Positions 22,301-33,590 of a stretch of DNA of 64,000 nucleotides are shown piece after piece. Origin of the DNA: Symsagittifera roscoffensis (taxonomy: Eukaryota > Xenacoelomorpha > Acoela > Convolutidae). The stretch is from NCBI RefSeq assembly GCF_963678635.1, contig NC_087070.1, positions 44,931,467 to 44,995,466 on the forward strand. Reading direction: 5' to 3'. Below the pieces are notes generated by a model, which saw only the letters and a list, made by a program, of their open reading frames with translations, was not told where the DNA came from and did not search any database. Numbering within the stretch: position 1 is the stretch's first letter; each line of letters opens with the position of its first letter. The position numbers and the translations under genes are program-made.

Positions 22301-23041
22301 CGTGGTACGCCAAGCACAATCTGGTCGGATAATGGCACGAACTTCGTTGGTGCGGAAAAGGAATTACTTGCCTGCATCAAGAGCTGGAATGGCATGGCTC
22401 CGACCATTTTTGCACACAAAGGTGTTACTTGGAAGTTTAACCCGCCAGGCGCACCCCATCATGGCGGCTCCTGGGAACGCCTCGTCCGAAGCGTGAAGCG
22501 CGTGCTGTACGATATCCTAGGCAGTAGGCGAGTCACTGAAGAGGTGTTAGGAACAACACTCTGCTTAGTTGAACAGGCTTTGAATTCGAGGCCAATCACT
22601 CCCGTTAGTACCGATTCACGTGAGTTAGAAGCGTTAACCCCAAACCATTTTTTGCTTGGACAACATGCCACAAGCTTTCCTTCGCTTTTACCCGGGGAGC
22701 ACTTCGATCACAAGAAAAGGTACGTGCGAGCGCAGTCATATGCTAACGCGATTTGGTCTCGTTGGCTTCGAGAATATGTTCCCTCGCTGAATAAGCGTGT
22801 CAAGTGGCACACTCATTCTGACTTTACTCTTAAAACAGGCGATCTCGTGTGGGTGATTGAGCCCGATAGTCCGCGTGGGTACTACCCTCTCGCCCGAATC
22901 GTCAAGCTAAACTACGGACAGGACGGTTGCGCCCGATCCGCCCTTGTCAGGACCGCAACCCGTGAAGTCACGCGGCCGACCGTTAAGCTCGCTCCGGTTC
23001 TTCCTTCTTCAGGGGGGGAGGATGTTGCAATGCAAATGTAG
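16352..23041 (+). pseudogene. Gag-pol coding region of the BEL/Pao element
   Basis: About 2,230 codons from the ATG at 16,352 to a TAG inside the start of the 3' LTR. In order: an N-terminal helical region with Ser-rich and coiled-coil parts (to about 17.1 kb); a Pro/Ser-rich linker; a DUF1759-type gag domain (about 18.1-18.6 kb, FDGNPLNWHEWF); Cys/His knuckles (18.78-18.97 kb); an aspartic protease of the DUF1758 type with a DSAS motif (about 19.1-19.6 kb); reverse transcriptase with YMDD (about 19.9-20.6 kb); the Pao-specific region and RNase H with FGDSS and WTDSTT (20.6-21.4 kb); integrase with an HHCC zinc site and a D,D,E core (VDYFG, SDNGTNF, GGSWER; 21.9-22.6 kb); and a DUF5641-like C-terminus. 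One polyprotein without a separate gag frame is usual for BEL/Pao. About one break; otherwise whole. Confidence 0.92.
23011..23022 (+). promoter_or_regulatory. Polypurine tract
   Basis: AGGGGGGGAGGA immediately before the 3' LTR (one T follows). This is the expected plus-strand primer site. It lies inside the last codons of the gag-pol frame. Confidence 0.85.
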
Positions 23042-23502
23042 AGTATAGAATGTAGAGTATAGATGCATATAAAACTGAACTAAAATGTAACAACAATAAG
23101 CACAGTTGGCCGAGCGGCCTAGAGACAAGTCTCTCACGCCGGTCAACCGGGTTCGAGTCCCCCCATATGCAGACCTTAAAACATGTAGACCCGAGGGGCT
23201 ATAGCCCCATTTGACCGTTTTTTTACTGTTTTTTTTTGGTTCTAATTCGGTTCAGCCTTGATTAAGGTTGACCGCCAAAAAGAGCAATTTGTCTCAAGGA
23301 CATTACCGACCGGTTCTTGTGGCTAGCTTGCGCCGTTTTGTACCAAAAACGGACAGTTCAGAATTGAAGTTATATGATGTTATGCTTGACCAAAATTATG
23401 ATAAAATATTGATTTTTCTGAGAGTCTTTGCCGATAAATACTCTTTATAATTCAAAGCATTCGACTTCATAGTTTTACCAAATAACGGAGATTGAGCGCA
23501 CA
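23023..23502 (+). repeat. 3' LTR of the BEL/Pao element
   Basis: 480 bp, TGTTGC...GCGCACA, followed by the right target duplication ATGAT. Compared with the 5' LTR it has one substitution (within the tRNA-like block, between box A and box B) and one extra T in each of two T-runs. Confidence 0.95.
23100..23172 (+). other. tRNA-like block in the 3' LTR
   Basis: Second copy of the block, box A at 23,107-23,117 and box B at 23,150-23,160, both identical to those of the 5' LTR. From this position Pol III transcription would run out of the element into flanking host DNA unless it stops at the T7-T9 runs around 23,220-23,237. Confidence 0.7.
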
Positions 23503-26500
23503 ATGATGGCCACTTGAAAAATTATTTCAAAAAGATAAAATTGGTTATTGTACTTCGAAGTAATTGAAGTATTATAGGTAAAGTAATAAGTTGATGCCCA
23601 CAATAGTCTTATAACTCAATAAAAGATCTATATAAGAACCACCTGAGAACGAGAACACAGTTTTATAATGATCTCATGTAAGCAGATGCTGTTAGAAGCC
23701 GATATTGCTGAAATATTTTAACTTTTAAGAGACAGCTCAGAGTTTTTCAAGTTTCAACGATAAAAAATATTGTCTAAACACTAGATTATAAGATTATTAA
23801 TTAGATAACTAATATGCTAATTATCAAACATCATAATGTTGTCTAAAATTATTGTTGTTCCGAACACCCCCCTCCCATACAGGGGATTGAGAAAAAAAAT
23901 TAGTGTCACATTGTCGACAAAAGTTCATCTGAAATTTTTTAACGATGGTTTTTTTTGTTTTTTAAAAATTTTTTATTAAACGATTTTTTTTAACAATGTT
24001 TATTTCTTAACTTATCTTCTTTCGTCCAAGCGTTATGCGCGACTTGTGCAGCATTTGTCTCTCCTACATAAAATTCCAAAATATTTTTTATCAATGCTGT
24101 TCGTGAACCTCAAAAAAACTACGGAAATAAAAAATGATTGAGGGTGCGAGGAATTGTTTTGATCAGCTGATAACTGATTGCTAGACAACTGAGCACACTC
24201 GCTTCAAAGTAATGAAGACTTCAGCGGTGGATCTTGTGTCAGCGGCAGTTTTGCACGGCACTTTTTTTGTACACAGCTACGCTTTGTTTTTGCCGATATA
24301 GCCGGTCTTTTTTGTGTAGTAGGAGAGCTCGGAAGATCAATTTGGTCGACCTGGAAAAACCAAAATTTAACCAAAATCTGACCTTTTGCTAAATGTTTTC
24401 CTCCTCGTTAATCCTATGTCCTCTTCCTGTTCAAGATTGCTTGATTCAGTTAAGTTGAATAATAGTTCAAAAGGACACGGACATTAATTTCGTGTTAGAT
24501 TTCACATTGCGAAAAGTGATTAATAAAAATCAGAGTTCCATGAGTTTCCAAAAAATATGCCTAAGATTTCGCGGTGTCTAAAAGCGTGTCAAAAATGGGA
24601 AAATAAAACAATGGGTTTGTTCCGTCTTATCTGCTAGAACCCCATACCGTACAATATTTGACCCAAAAATGCTTAGCTCTGAATTTGCTGAGATTTTTCA
24701 TAAAAAACCAAACATTTTATGCGGGGGAGGATTAAGTTTGTCGAAATCACCGTGTTTCGCAAAAAAGTAGCCCGTTTCCATAAAGTTGACAGAAATTCAA
24801 TTAAAATGTGCTTACAGTTCCAATTTTTACATCAATTGGCTTCTCATTAATTTCAAATAAATAAAAGTTACTAAATTTCGCCAAAGTTTCACAATCTAGG
24901 GCGTTTATGTAACGCAAGACAACGGGCTCAGATTTTTTGGTCTTGCTTTTTTTAGCACTAACCTTGGAATAAAGCTGGCTTGCCTTCTGTGAAAACTCGC
25001 TAAATCTCAATACTTCCGAATGAATAATTGATTGTTTTAATAATCAGACTTCATTAGAAGCGTCCGACTTGTGTGTTGTTGTTGATTTGGACTTGTTTGT
25101 TCTTTTTTAAGCTAAGTTGACTGAAATGTTGAGGTATGCAGTAATGTAACGCAAGAATGATTTTAAAGGAACAACCACTAATTTTATCTGGACAGTTTCC
25201 GTCCAGCATTAAAATAGAGAAAAATATGGTCTAGCCAAACATACTCCGAACTTGATCCAGCTAAAAACCAATTAGAACTTGATTGATAGATATCTGAATA
25301 ATACACCTGGCCGCTACGGAAGGAGTTGCAATTAGGAATGTATTTATAAATTTTTCCCGACAATTACAAAAAGAAAGCAACATAGTTCTATTGATGATTC
25401 TAAAAAATAGTACAATTTGTGATATGAAAAATTCATGATATGTTCAATTCATGATATAAAGCGGCAACATCAATCGAAGGGAGGGGTTAGGCAATAAATG
25501 TTACCAGGTTGCCTATAGAACATTATGTTTGTATGAAAAGGCTTGTTATGCAGTCTATGATTGCCTCTTTCTTTCCCAAAAATGGGGAAAATCAAATTAC
25601 TGACTTAAAAATGAGTCCAATATGAAATGTTTTTCAAAGAAACTCCCGCCCACTTCGTATGAAAACATAGCTAGATTGGAAAATATCTGAAGCCGAATAC
25701 ATAGTTTTTACTATAACTTATTTTCTGAGCTGACTGAACACACAAAAAACGAGTAAATTTGGAAATGTCGGTTAAAACACCAACTCAAACCCATAAACCA
25801 TTGGTAAGAAAAATTGTTTTTTTTTTCAAATCGCCTGATTGCGCCGGAAAGTGATTCGTTCAAAAAAAAGTAGGAAACGGTTCATCTAACTATATGAAGG
25901 AGAGACGCCTAAATTTGATATCGTCAGCAGCGTTTATTTCAAATCTGTGACAATGTCATTGCAAAAATTCTCGGTGTCAAAGCGCAGAAACTCAAACAAG
26001 ACAAACCAGATGAAATCTGAAAATAAGTTTAACCAAATAATCAAATGAACTTCATCAAGAAAAATGATTTTTTTGACTGGAAACATGTACCTCGAATTAT
26101 CAATGTGACCAGAAAAAAGAGTTCTGTGACAATTGATAGTGAGAAACTAGATTTCACCGATAGCTTCAAACAAGTTTTTGGAAATCTGAAGGACGTGAAT
26201 ATCTCATTTGGCTATTTTTAGCTAAAAAATTAGCAAAAAATAGCAAAATTCAAAAAATTAAGGGACCGAGCCCGATGTAATGTATTTTTTGGAGAAAAAA
26301 TCGGAGAAAGTTTTATAAATATTTTTCAAGGCCAATAATCTCGTATTTTCTGATTGCGTATGGCTGCACAGCACAAAATTAATTAAATCTTGTTCTTTTT
26401 GCACAGAAAAGAGTGTTACTACTCAATATTAAAAAAAAATCTCAAAAATCACACTTAAAAACGTTTTTGATGGACAAAATGTTTATACTATTTTTAAATT

Positions 26501-27686
26501 ATTCCTTATCCAGACTCTGATAAACTTCAAAATGGTTGACAGAATTGCTTGACCAGAAATGCTCAACCAAATTCGACATGAAACTAGATTGTTTTATATA
26601 TATGTACTCAGCAGTTTGGTTACGTAGCAATATTTAGACAACCGCGTATTCAGACTCGTCAGTAAGCAGACACATGCTATATTAAACAATAGTTCCAAAT
26701 ACAATACATAGATGGGAAGTAGCTTGGAACTAGAGAAAACATGATCACCAGAAAATCGACATATCTTAACGAAGTCAAGTAGTTTCGAATGGATGTTTGT
26801 GGGAGAATAAAATAACTCACTGTTTACAAATAGAAAGAATTTCTACATGTAAAAATTTTCAGACAGTTGGGAATAATGAGTTAAAGCAGCCTCAAAAAAC
26901 ATATCTTCGAAACAACTTATGTCCCTGTAGACTTCCCATTCCAAAGAAACCAGGAGGGGTTACCAAGGAGCATTTTCTCTCATGAAAGATTAGAAAGCAT
27001 AAATAGTTGACATTTGTTCAAAACATCTAACCTGCAAAAACCATGTCAACGACAAATGTCAAAGACAAATGTCACGACAAACGTCAATGTCAAAATCAAT
27101 TACTAGAAGTTAAAGCCAATGTGAAAAACTTTTTATCGTCAACTGTTTATGCGCCCGTTACTATAAGCTCGTTCAAGACAAAAATCTTGTCGTAGATTGT
27201 TCAACAATTTCCCTCGCTCCATTTTTTTTTAGCTGATTGCGTTTTCCAGTTGGATTCATTTTTAAATAGTTTTGGATTTGATGTGACCTGGAAACTGGAT
27301 GTGATTTTTTAATTGCTGTTGAATTAAATAATTAGTGATTATTTCTTATTACGTAAACTATTTTGAAATAAAAATTATCAGAAATGTTTTTAAAGAGTTT
27401 TAACTGATGAATTTTAGATATTCATGGTCTCAATGTTTCAACCTTGGTGCTCTCTTTTTTATTTTGAAAATTAAAATGAAAGTTCACATTTTGAATGAGT
27501 CATTTTTTTATATAGTTTTTGTAATTTTTGTGAAGATTCTATCAAATTTAGATTCTATCAAAATAAAGAAACAAAATTTTTGAAATAAGATGGCGTAGAA
27601 AAAATTATACTTGTGATTGACGAACATAACGAATGAATTTTTGTGAGATTAAATGGCAAAAAAAAATTAAAAGATTGATGTAATTA
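23503..27686. other. Gene-poor stretch right of the BEL/Pao element
   Basis: Opens with the right target duplication. A short piece near 24,316-24,352 (GAGAGCTCGGAAGATCAATT) matches the 3' part of the hAT-like family at 27.7 kb and is probably a fragment. At 27,045-27,110 the words ACAAATGTCAA and ACAAACGTCAATG repeat several times. No gene recognised; a minus-strand frame at 24,801-25,010 has no family motif. Confidence 0.5.
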
Positions 27687-27698
27687 TAATGAGATACA

Positions 27699-28053
27699 CC
27701 AGCGGGTTAAGGGAGGCGGATGCCCCTTCCCTTAAGAATTCGACCCCCTGCCGACACACAGGGTACCCCTTTTGAAATTTTTTGACTGATCCATTATTGG
27801 CTGACTGGCCTCACATTTTTTCTGAAGGCGCCTTTGGCGCCAATTTATGCTAAATTTGAGTGGAAGCGCTCGCCAAAAAAATGCAATTTTTTGGTCAAAA
27901 TTATCCAAAAAGCGCAAAAAACGACTGTTCTGGTCTGTTTTTTCAACATTTTGCCAGCGGAGCAACAAATTTGGTCAAAATAGGGTCTTTATAGTGATTT
28001 GTGAGAGCTCGGAAAATCAGTTTGCTCGAGAAAAGCCTAGATAAGCCCGCTCC
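27699..28053. mobile_element. hAT-like MITE, copy with clear target duplication
   Basis: 355-bp non-autonomous element. Flanks share TAATGAGATACA (27,687-27,698 and 28,054-28,065), which includes the 8-bp duplication expected for hAT insertion with extra chance matches. Ends are degenerate versions of the family's CAGCGGATTTAGG and CCTAGATCCGCCCCT. Shared inner words: GACCCCCTGCCGAC, AAAGGCGCCTTTGGCGCC-like and GAGAGCTCGGAAAATCA. No coding capacity; open frames in it are chance. Confidence 0.75.
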
Positions 28054-28065
28054 TAATGAGATACA

Positions 28066-28695
28066 TTCATTGTGATTACAATCCAATCTCTCGCTTTTGT
28101 TACAAAAAGTGTCGCCTAAATTGGTTGCATATTATCGATTATAATGGCAACACTCTCCAGCTAAATTTTTAAAATATAGTGCGGATGGGGCCATTAGGAT
28201 TAAAGGTGGATCTAGGATATCGAGGTGGTCTAGGAGATCTAGGATATCCTAATTCTAACCCTTTAAAAAAACTGCCCCTCATTAGAACTATAACAAATTA
28301 GCTGGTACACAAACCATGAAATTCGAATAGACTTTGCTTAATAATTTAGTTATGGACTGTTTCGTCCCCCACCTGCAATTGTTTAAATTTTAAAAGGTTT
28401 ACTTTTGTTCACATCATCTGAGGCTATGAAATTTGGCATGCTCACTGAATTCTGTTTCAAACAGTCGTTCTTCAAGCATTGTTTTTTAACACATTAGATT
28501 TTTGTTCTCCGCTTAATAAAACACCTGAAAATGGGCCGTGCTGGCTTAATGGTGTTCTCCCAAACGATTCTAATTTGTATTTATAAATTTTTATAAATAA
28601 TTGTGTAACTAGATATCGTTTGGAAACAATTTAATATTATTATTATATAACACATAAGATACATCTTCCCATTGCGGTTTGAAGACATAAGACCT
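28066..28695. other. Short unique stretch
   Basis: No gene recognised. 28,208-28,255 has a small internal repeat of GGATCTAGGATATC and AGATCTAGGATATC. Confidence 0.5.
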
Positions 28696-29625
28696 CCCGG
28701 GTTGACCTCCATACACCGAAAATGCTTATCATACAATTCCATACATCAAGTGTGTGGGAAAATGCTTGTTATACAATTTTCATACAATTTCTAAAAATGG
28801 TTGAAAACTGGTATAAACTCGTTTCTGTGGCTGTCTGATTCTAATAAAAACAGTCTGGTGATAAAAACTGAGGTTTTCGTTTTTTGAAAAAAAATGCTTA
28901 TCATACAATTCCCATATATGGAAAGTGTATGAATGGCATTTTTTTTGATGGCGACACAAAGTAATTTTGAAAATTTGGCCCAAAAATTATTTTGTTTTTT
29001 TTTTCAACCGCAAATCGAATTTCGTACGCAAACAAACATTTTTCGAAAAAAATTTTTGCATGCAAAATTGAATATTTTGTGTGCATAACGTAGTCCAGGA
29101 TACGATAAAATTGGCTTTTATTTTCTTTTCACTTATACAATTTTTTCAAAAACGCGGAAAATTCCTATTTCTTCTGTATGGAGTGTTAATGTATCCCTTG
29201 ATCAATGTCTCATAATTTGAAATTTCAAAAATTTAAATTAATCATCATTAAAAAGTTCTGCCAAAAAATAAATGTTTGTTACTTTTGTTATATCAATTGT
29301 AAGAGACAGCCACATTCAGGTCGTTTTCAATGCATTGTCAATGCAAGACCGGCCAACCTTTGGTGTTTTGAGTAACCAAGGTCTTTGTCACTTGTGTTCG
29401 GTTGCAACTACAACCGAAAATTTTTCAGAAACTAAATTTAGAAAGAAAAAATCAAAACTTTTGGTTTATGGAAAAATACACTATCATACAATTTTCATAT
29501 ATGGAAAAATGCTTATCATAGAGTTTTCATGCAATTTTCTGTACGTATGGAATTGTATGAAATTGTATGACAAGAAGTTTCTCATATATGGAAATTATAT
29601 GATAAGAAGTTTTGGTCAACCCGGG
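28696..29625. mobile_element. CCCGGGTTGACC-family inverted-repeat element, copy 2
   Basis: 930 bp with perfect 12-bp inverted ends CCCGGGTTGACC (28,696-28,707) and GGTCAACCCGGG (29,614-29,625). Subterminal and inner motifs ATGCTTATCATACAATT and ATTGTATGATAAG occur in both orientations, as in copy 1. The middle has unrelated T-rich sequence. No transposase. Confidence 0.8.
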
Positions 29626-29772
29626 CTGATTGTAAATAGATTATATCAACCATGCATTATCTGAAACCGACTTTGATGATTTTGCTTTGATATATATGTT
29701 TGATTCCATCATTGAGTTCCACAGAGAGTAGTTGTAAGCTGCGTGCATAGCCAAAATATACGCCAAAAAATC

Positions 29773-30070
29773 CAGGGGCGGATTTAGGGTGTGGGGTGGT
29801 TGGGCCGGACGCCCCCTTCAGGGATTCGACCCCTTCACCAACCAAAGGATACCCCTTGTTATTGTTTTTTGACATCAATTTTAGGCCGACCAACCCTAAA
29901 TTTTTTCTAAGAGCGCCAATATGTACTAAACTTGAAGGGGAAGCGCGCGCCGATGGAACGCAATATTTTAGTCAACAATTTCGAAAAGAGTCTAAAACGA
30001 CATTTTCGGCCTGTTTATTTTTCAAAACTTGCCTGCGGCGCAAAATTTTTGGTCAAACTTGGCTCTGAGA
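29773..30070. mobile_element. hAT-like MITE, 3' part lost
   Basis: Starts CAGGGGCGGATTTAGGG, the best-preserved 5' end of the family, followed by GGACGCCCCCTTCAGGGATT and CAAAGGATACCCC. It follows the family to about 30,070 (TTGGTCAAACTTGGCTCTGAG), then passes into unrelated sequence without the CCTAGATCCGCCCCT end. Confidence 0.7.
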
Positions 30071-30121
30071 ATATATTACTCACTATGGAAAGTTCCACCA
30101 ATAAAGCTTTCAAGAAAATTA

Positions 30122-30655
30122 TTGTTCCGACTTTCGATACGAAAGTAACGGAATATTTGTGCTCGGGGTGGGTTTTTTTTTCTTCAGACAAATTTCGACT
30201 TTTTAACTAGCCTTTTTTGACAGAATGTTTTTATATCATTCAAAAGGTATTATTGTCCTGAGCTTAAATTTGAAAAGATATTTTACCTGTGATCATTTTT
30301 TGTAAAGTTATGAGGGTTTAAAGATTGCCATTTTGACCAATTTGGGACAATTAACGCGCGATATAATTCGCGCTATTAACGCGTAAGCGGAGATTTAATC
30401 CGTCTTATAAATCGTTCCAAATTGGTTGACGAAGCTTATTTGCCATAATTGATTTGTTACAAGGAACGAAATCTATCTTTTTATACTTTATATGGCGCGT
30501 GGGTGGATGATTTTCATAAAAAATTTCAAATTTTAGAAAAAAAAAATTTCATTTTGTTTTATTTAATTTAATTTTTTTAATGTTATTACTGCTGCTCCAT
30601 GAACCTTAAAAGGCAGTCGGAACATTCAGGGCTTCGCCCTGGTACGAGCAGTCTT
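30122..30655 (+). mobile_element. Helitron-like hairpin-ended element, best copy
   Basis: 534 bp. Near the 5' end is a perfect hairpin ACTTTCG-ATA-CGAAAGT after TTGTTCCG. Near the 3' end is a hairpin CAGGGC-TTC-GCCCTG, 16 bases before the terminus GAGCAGTCTTG. A subterminal GTCGGAAC is the inverse of the GTTCCGAC at the 5' end. A hairpin close to the 3' end is typical of Helitrons, though their usual CTRR end is replaced here by CTTG/CTTA. No protein encoded. Alternatives are an unusual MITE with subterminal inverted repeats. Confidence 0.6.
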
Positions 30656-31038
30656 GTTTTCCTTGAAAGCTTTGATTAGCAGAAACTTTAGTCTCCTGTT
30701 AGTTGCTGAATTAGTTTGTTTGCTTTACTAAGAAATGCTTTACTCTTGATGGCATTTAATTCCTCTAGATGGAATCTAATTCCGTTTAGTTTTCCTACCA
30801 GTGAAAGTGGAGAGGAAACTTATATTCGGGTGTGTTTTAGGTTTTTTTTCCAATCAAAATGAGATACCACTATTAACAAAGGCTAAAATTCTTCAATCGA
30901 ACAATTTTGGCCTGCAGTTTGTAACGCAAATCAAACAAAAAAGAAAGCAAAACTTGGAAGGGTTTTGCAAGATAGAAATTAAGATAGAAGGGTTTAGAAA
31001 CTTTAGCCATTTTTCTCGGTGTCATCAACAATAATTTC
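30656..31038. other. Flank between Helitron-like and gypsy-type elements
   Basis: 30,700-30,780 is similar to 34,770-34,830, where the Helitron-like element is absent. Nothing coding recognised. Confidence 0.5.
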
Positions 31039-31124
31039 GCCATTTCATTGTCTCCGACTAACTTTCTACATTACGGTTCTTAAACTTAATGGATTAATTT
31101 ACTTATCGAAACAGTCTTTTCACA
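31039..31124 (+). repeat. Partial 5' LTR of the gypsy-type element
   Basis: 86 bp matching the last part of the 3' LTR with a few differences (including a short insertion near TTAATGGATTAATTTACT). The upstream part of this LTR is not present. Confidence 0.8.
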
Positions 31125-32163
31125 TGCCGCAGCCAGCAGGTCAAAGTGGGGGAAAACCCACTGGGGTTTACGTCGTTTTGGCCCTCTACGTTCGCAGAGC
31201 CACCAATGCTATGGGAGTTTTGGTTTAACTGATTTCAATGGATGCTGGTGGCCAAACACAGTATCAATTCGAGAAACTTTTACTACGCCAGCACGCTTAC
31301 AACAGCTCAAGTTACGGCGCTACCGGAGGAGGTAGATGGGAAAGATCGTCTGGTGTCTGAGCAAACATTGATATCGAACTTGTACCTGTGCCTGGGGGAA
31401 AAAGGGCAGGATGAATTTCACAGAAGAAGACCACACTTGGATCTCTCTACAACACGGTACGCTAGAGTTATCGATGCCCTAGAAACTGAGTTCAAGAAAG
31501 AATGCAACGAAGCCTATGAAACATTCCAGTTATTGGCAAAGAATCAACAAATTGGAGAATCCTTCGAGCAGTTTTATTCGGTTTTAAGTGGATTAGCAGC
31601 ACTGTGCAACTTTGGAGCGTTGGAGACAAGAATCTTAAGGGACGTGTTCATTGTAAACATGAATAATAGAAAGGCACAGAACGAATTATGTTGATTAACA
31701 AAGACACCAGAGGAGGTGTATCGGGTCGCGCTCTCATACAAATGTGGATACAAAAACGCTATGACATATGGATCGACGACCGGGGGAGCATCAACTAGCG
31801 GCACCACTGGTGGAGCTGGAGCGTTCCAAATCAAAACAGAACCGGTGGGGACAATCCGAGGGGGATAATCGAACAGCAGACAGCGCGACCGTGGATCGTT
31901 CAGGGGACGAGCGGATATGAGAGGGGGAGCATCTAAAAGGTGCTATAACTGTGATCAGCCCAACTTTACTCCGGAACATGTGACAAGATTCCCGGCTAGA
32001 TGCGCGACGTGTAATTTTTGCCAGAATACCGGACACTACGAGAAAACCTGTCGGGGAAAGCGTACTAACCGAGGGAGACCGGCGTTGGGATTGATTCAGA
32101 ACCAGGAGGATGTGGACGTTAGCGAAATAGGCGACGCTGAGGATGTATACTCGCAGCACTAAA
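31125..32163 (+). pseudogene. Gag relic of the gypsy-type element
   Basis: Gag fossil. Visible parts are a capsid-like helical segment (31.3-31.7 kb), a Gly/Thr/Ala-rich linker, and a Cys/His knuckle region near 31.94-32.05 kb. Broken. Confidence 0.75.
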
Positions 32164-33383
32164 ACTCAGTTGGATGGGTCAACACGCCGGAGAAAAGGCA
32201 AATCTAAATTGGGAAAACGTAATACGCTCAAAATCTGCCTGTTTAGATGAACGAAACCCGGACGCTCAAGCGATGCCAGAACCAATGGACACAAACTGGG
32301 GAGTCCGCTCGGATACTGAGTACACTGTTAAGAACAGGCGCCACCCAATGAGATTAGCCAGATGCGCCAGCGACAGCATTGCCACCAGCGGTAGTAATGC
32401 AGCGAACGGGAGAGCGCAACCTAAATAGGTATAAACCATTGAAATCCAGTATCATAAGTCAGAGTGAACATACTATTAAAATGAGTAACGGTGCATTAAA
32501 ATGAGTAACGGTAGCACTGAAACGGACCAACACTCCGAAGAAAAGGGCGCCTGGACAGATTACAGCACCGCCAACACCGTGGGATCTGAAACGAAAACTA
32601 CTCGCAAACCGACCATCTAGCTCAAAAGGCACCACAGGCACCTTCCAAAGCACCGCAGGCAAATAAATGAAACGCCAAATCAGGGATAACGAGGAGGACT
32701 CGGAATGGGACGAAGACGACTATTTACCACTGGCGATGACAAAACACGCGACCGAACCACAGGGGAGTAACCCGGGGACGAACATTGAAGGGGAAAAACA
32801 AGGAAAATCTAGTGGGGGACATCAAACGGAGACGGTAACAATTCGAGCAAGTACTTACGAGACGGCGACAGAGTACACTCTTGCATGAGAGGCGGATATT
32901 GAAAGAAACCGGAGGAAGAACGACACGACGGAAGAAAATCGAAATCAGATGGAGCGCGACGAGGCTGAGACGCAGGACAGATCCGAGGTTCGACAGACCG
33001 GAAGCAAAAAGCGGGGAAGGAAGCAACGACTTGTTTCGTATTCAAGTCAAGATTCGGCGAGTTCGTTAGGCGAGACCAGCTCAAGAGGTTCGGTAAGGAA
33101 ACGTACAGCAGTAAACAAAATGTGGGCAGTCATGATTGACAATATCTAAAAAGCGGCAAAACCAGGGACGAAATAGAAAGGAAGAAAAGCATGAAAACAA
33201 AAATTTCCAAGTCCAGGGAGAGGGCATGCCGTGAAGCGGCAAAAAATCAATTGTTTAGTTTAACCTTGCCTATAATAGTAAACCAAAACTCTACCTAAAA
33301 CTCGTTGTTAACTTTCATTCATTTACATAACCACATTTCATTGAGTATTTAAATTAAGTCTCCATTTCTCACAAGAAGGGGAA
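32164..33383 (+). other. Internal region downstream of gag in the gypsy-type element
   Basis: Low-complexity, GA-rich sequence that gives Arg/Glu/Ser-rich frames without family motifs. It contains a small tandem duplication (ATGAGTAACGGT at about 32,480 and 32,501). It ends in a polypurine tract AGAAGGGGAA just before the 3' LTR. Confidence 0.6.
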
Positions 33384-33590
33384 TGTCATAGTGACTAAAT
33401 TAGTTCACAATTTGAGTTCAGTTTCATCCTAGTTGTTGCTATCTAGTTTATCTATCTGTCTGGCGCTAACTGGTATTTAACTTTCGGAGTTGCCTGTCAC
33501 CTTTGGTTGACCGCCATTTCATTGTCTCCGACTAACTTTCTACATTACGGTTCTTAAACTTAATTAATTTATCGAAACCTTCTTTTCACA
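33384..33590 (+). repeat. 3' LTR of the gypsy-type element
   Basis: 207 bp, begins TGTCATAGTGAC right after a polypurine tract and ends TTTTCACA. The last 79 bp match the partial 5' LTR. Confidence 0.82.

Larger units (their letters stand above)
13895..23502 (+). mobile_element. BEL/Pao LTR retrotransposon, nearly whole and young
   Basis: Full-length element of 9.6 kb flanked by a 5-bp target duplication ATGAT (13,890-13,894 and 23,503-23,507). Order: 5' LTR, primer binding site, long leader with a minisatellite and a duplicated stem-loop segment, accessory ORF, gag-pol, polypurine tract, 3' LTR. The coding region has the BEL/Pao set and order: DUF1759-type gag, CCHC-type knuckles, aspartic protease, reverse transcriptase, RNase H, integrase. 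The LTRs differ by one substitution and two homopolymer length changes, so insertion was recent. It looks nearly whole, with about one break in the coding region. Envelope-like sequence was not seen. Confidence 0.95.
31039..33590 (+). mobile_element. Broken gag-only Ty3/gypsy-type LTR element
   Basis: Remnant bounded by a partial 5' LTR (31,039-31,124) and a full 3' LTR (33,384-33,590) that share CGCCATTTCATTGTCTCCGA through TCTTTTCACA. Between them is a gag region with a Ty3/gypsy-type capsid (ALETEFKKECNEAYETF) and a CCHC knuckle region (CYNCDQ... CNFCQNTGHYEKTC), then Arg/Ser-rich low-complexity sequence. No protease, reverse transcriptase or integrase was seen, so it is a non-autonomous derivative or has lost pol. 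Broken, with several breaks. Middle-aged by the divergence of the LTR parts. Confidence 0.8.
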
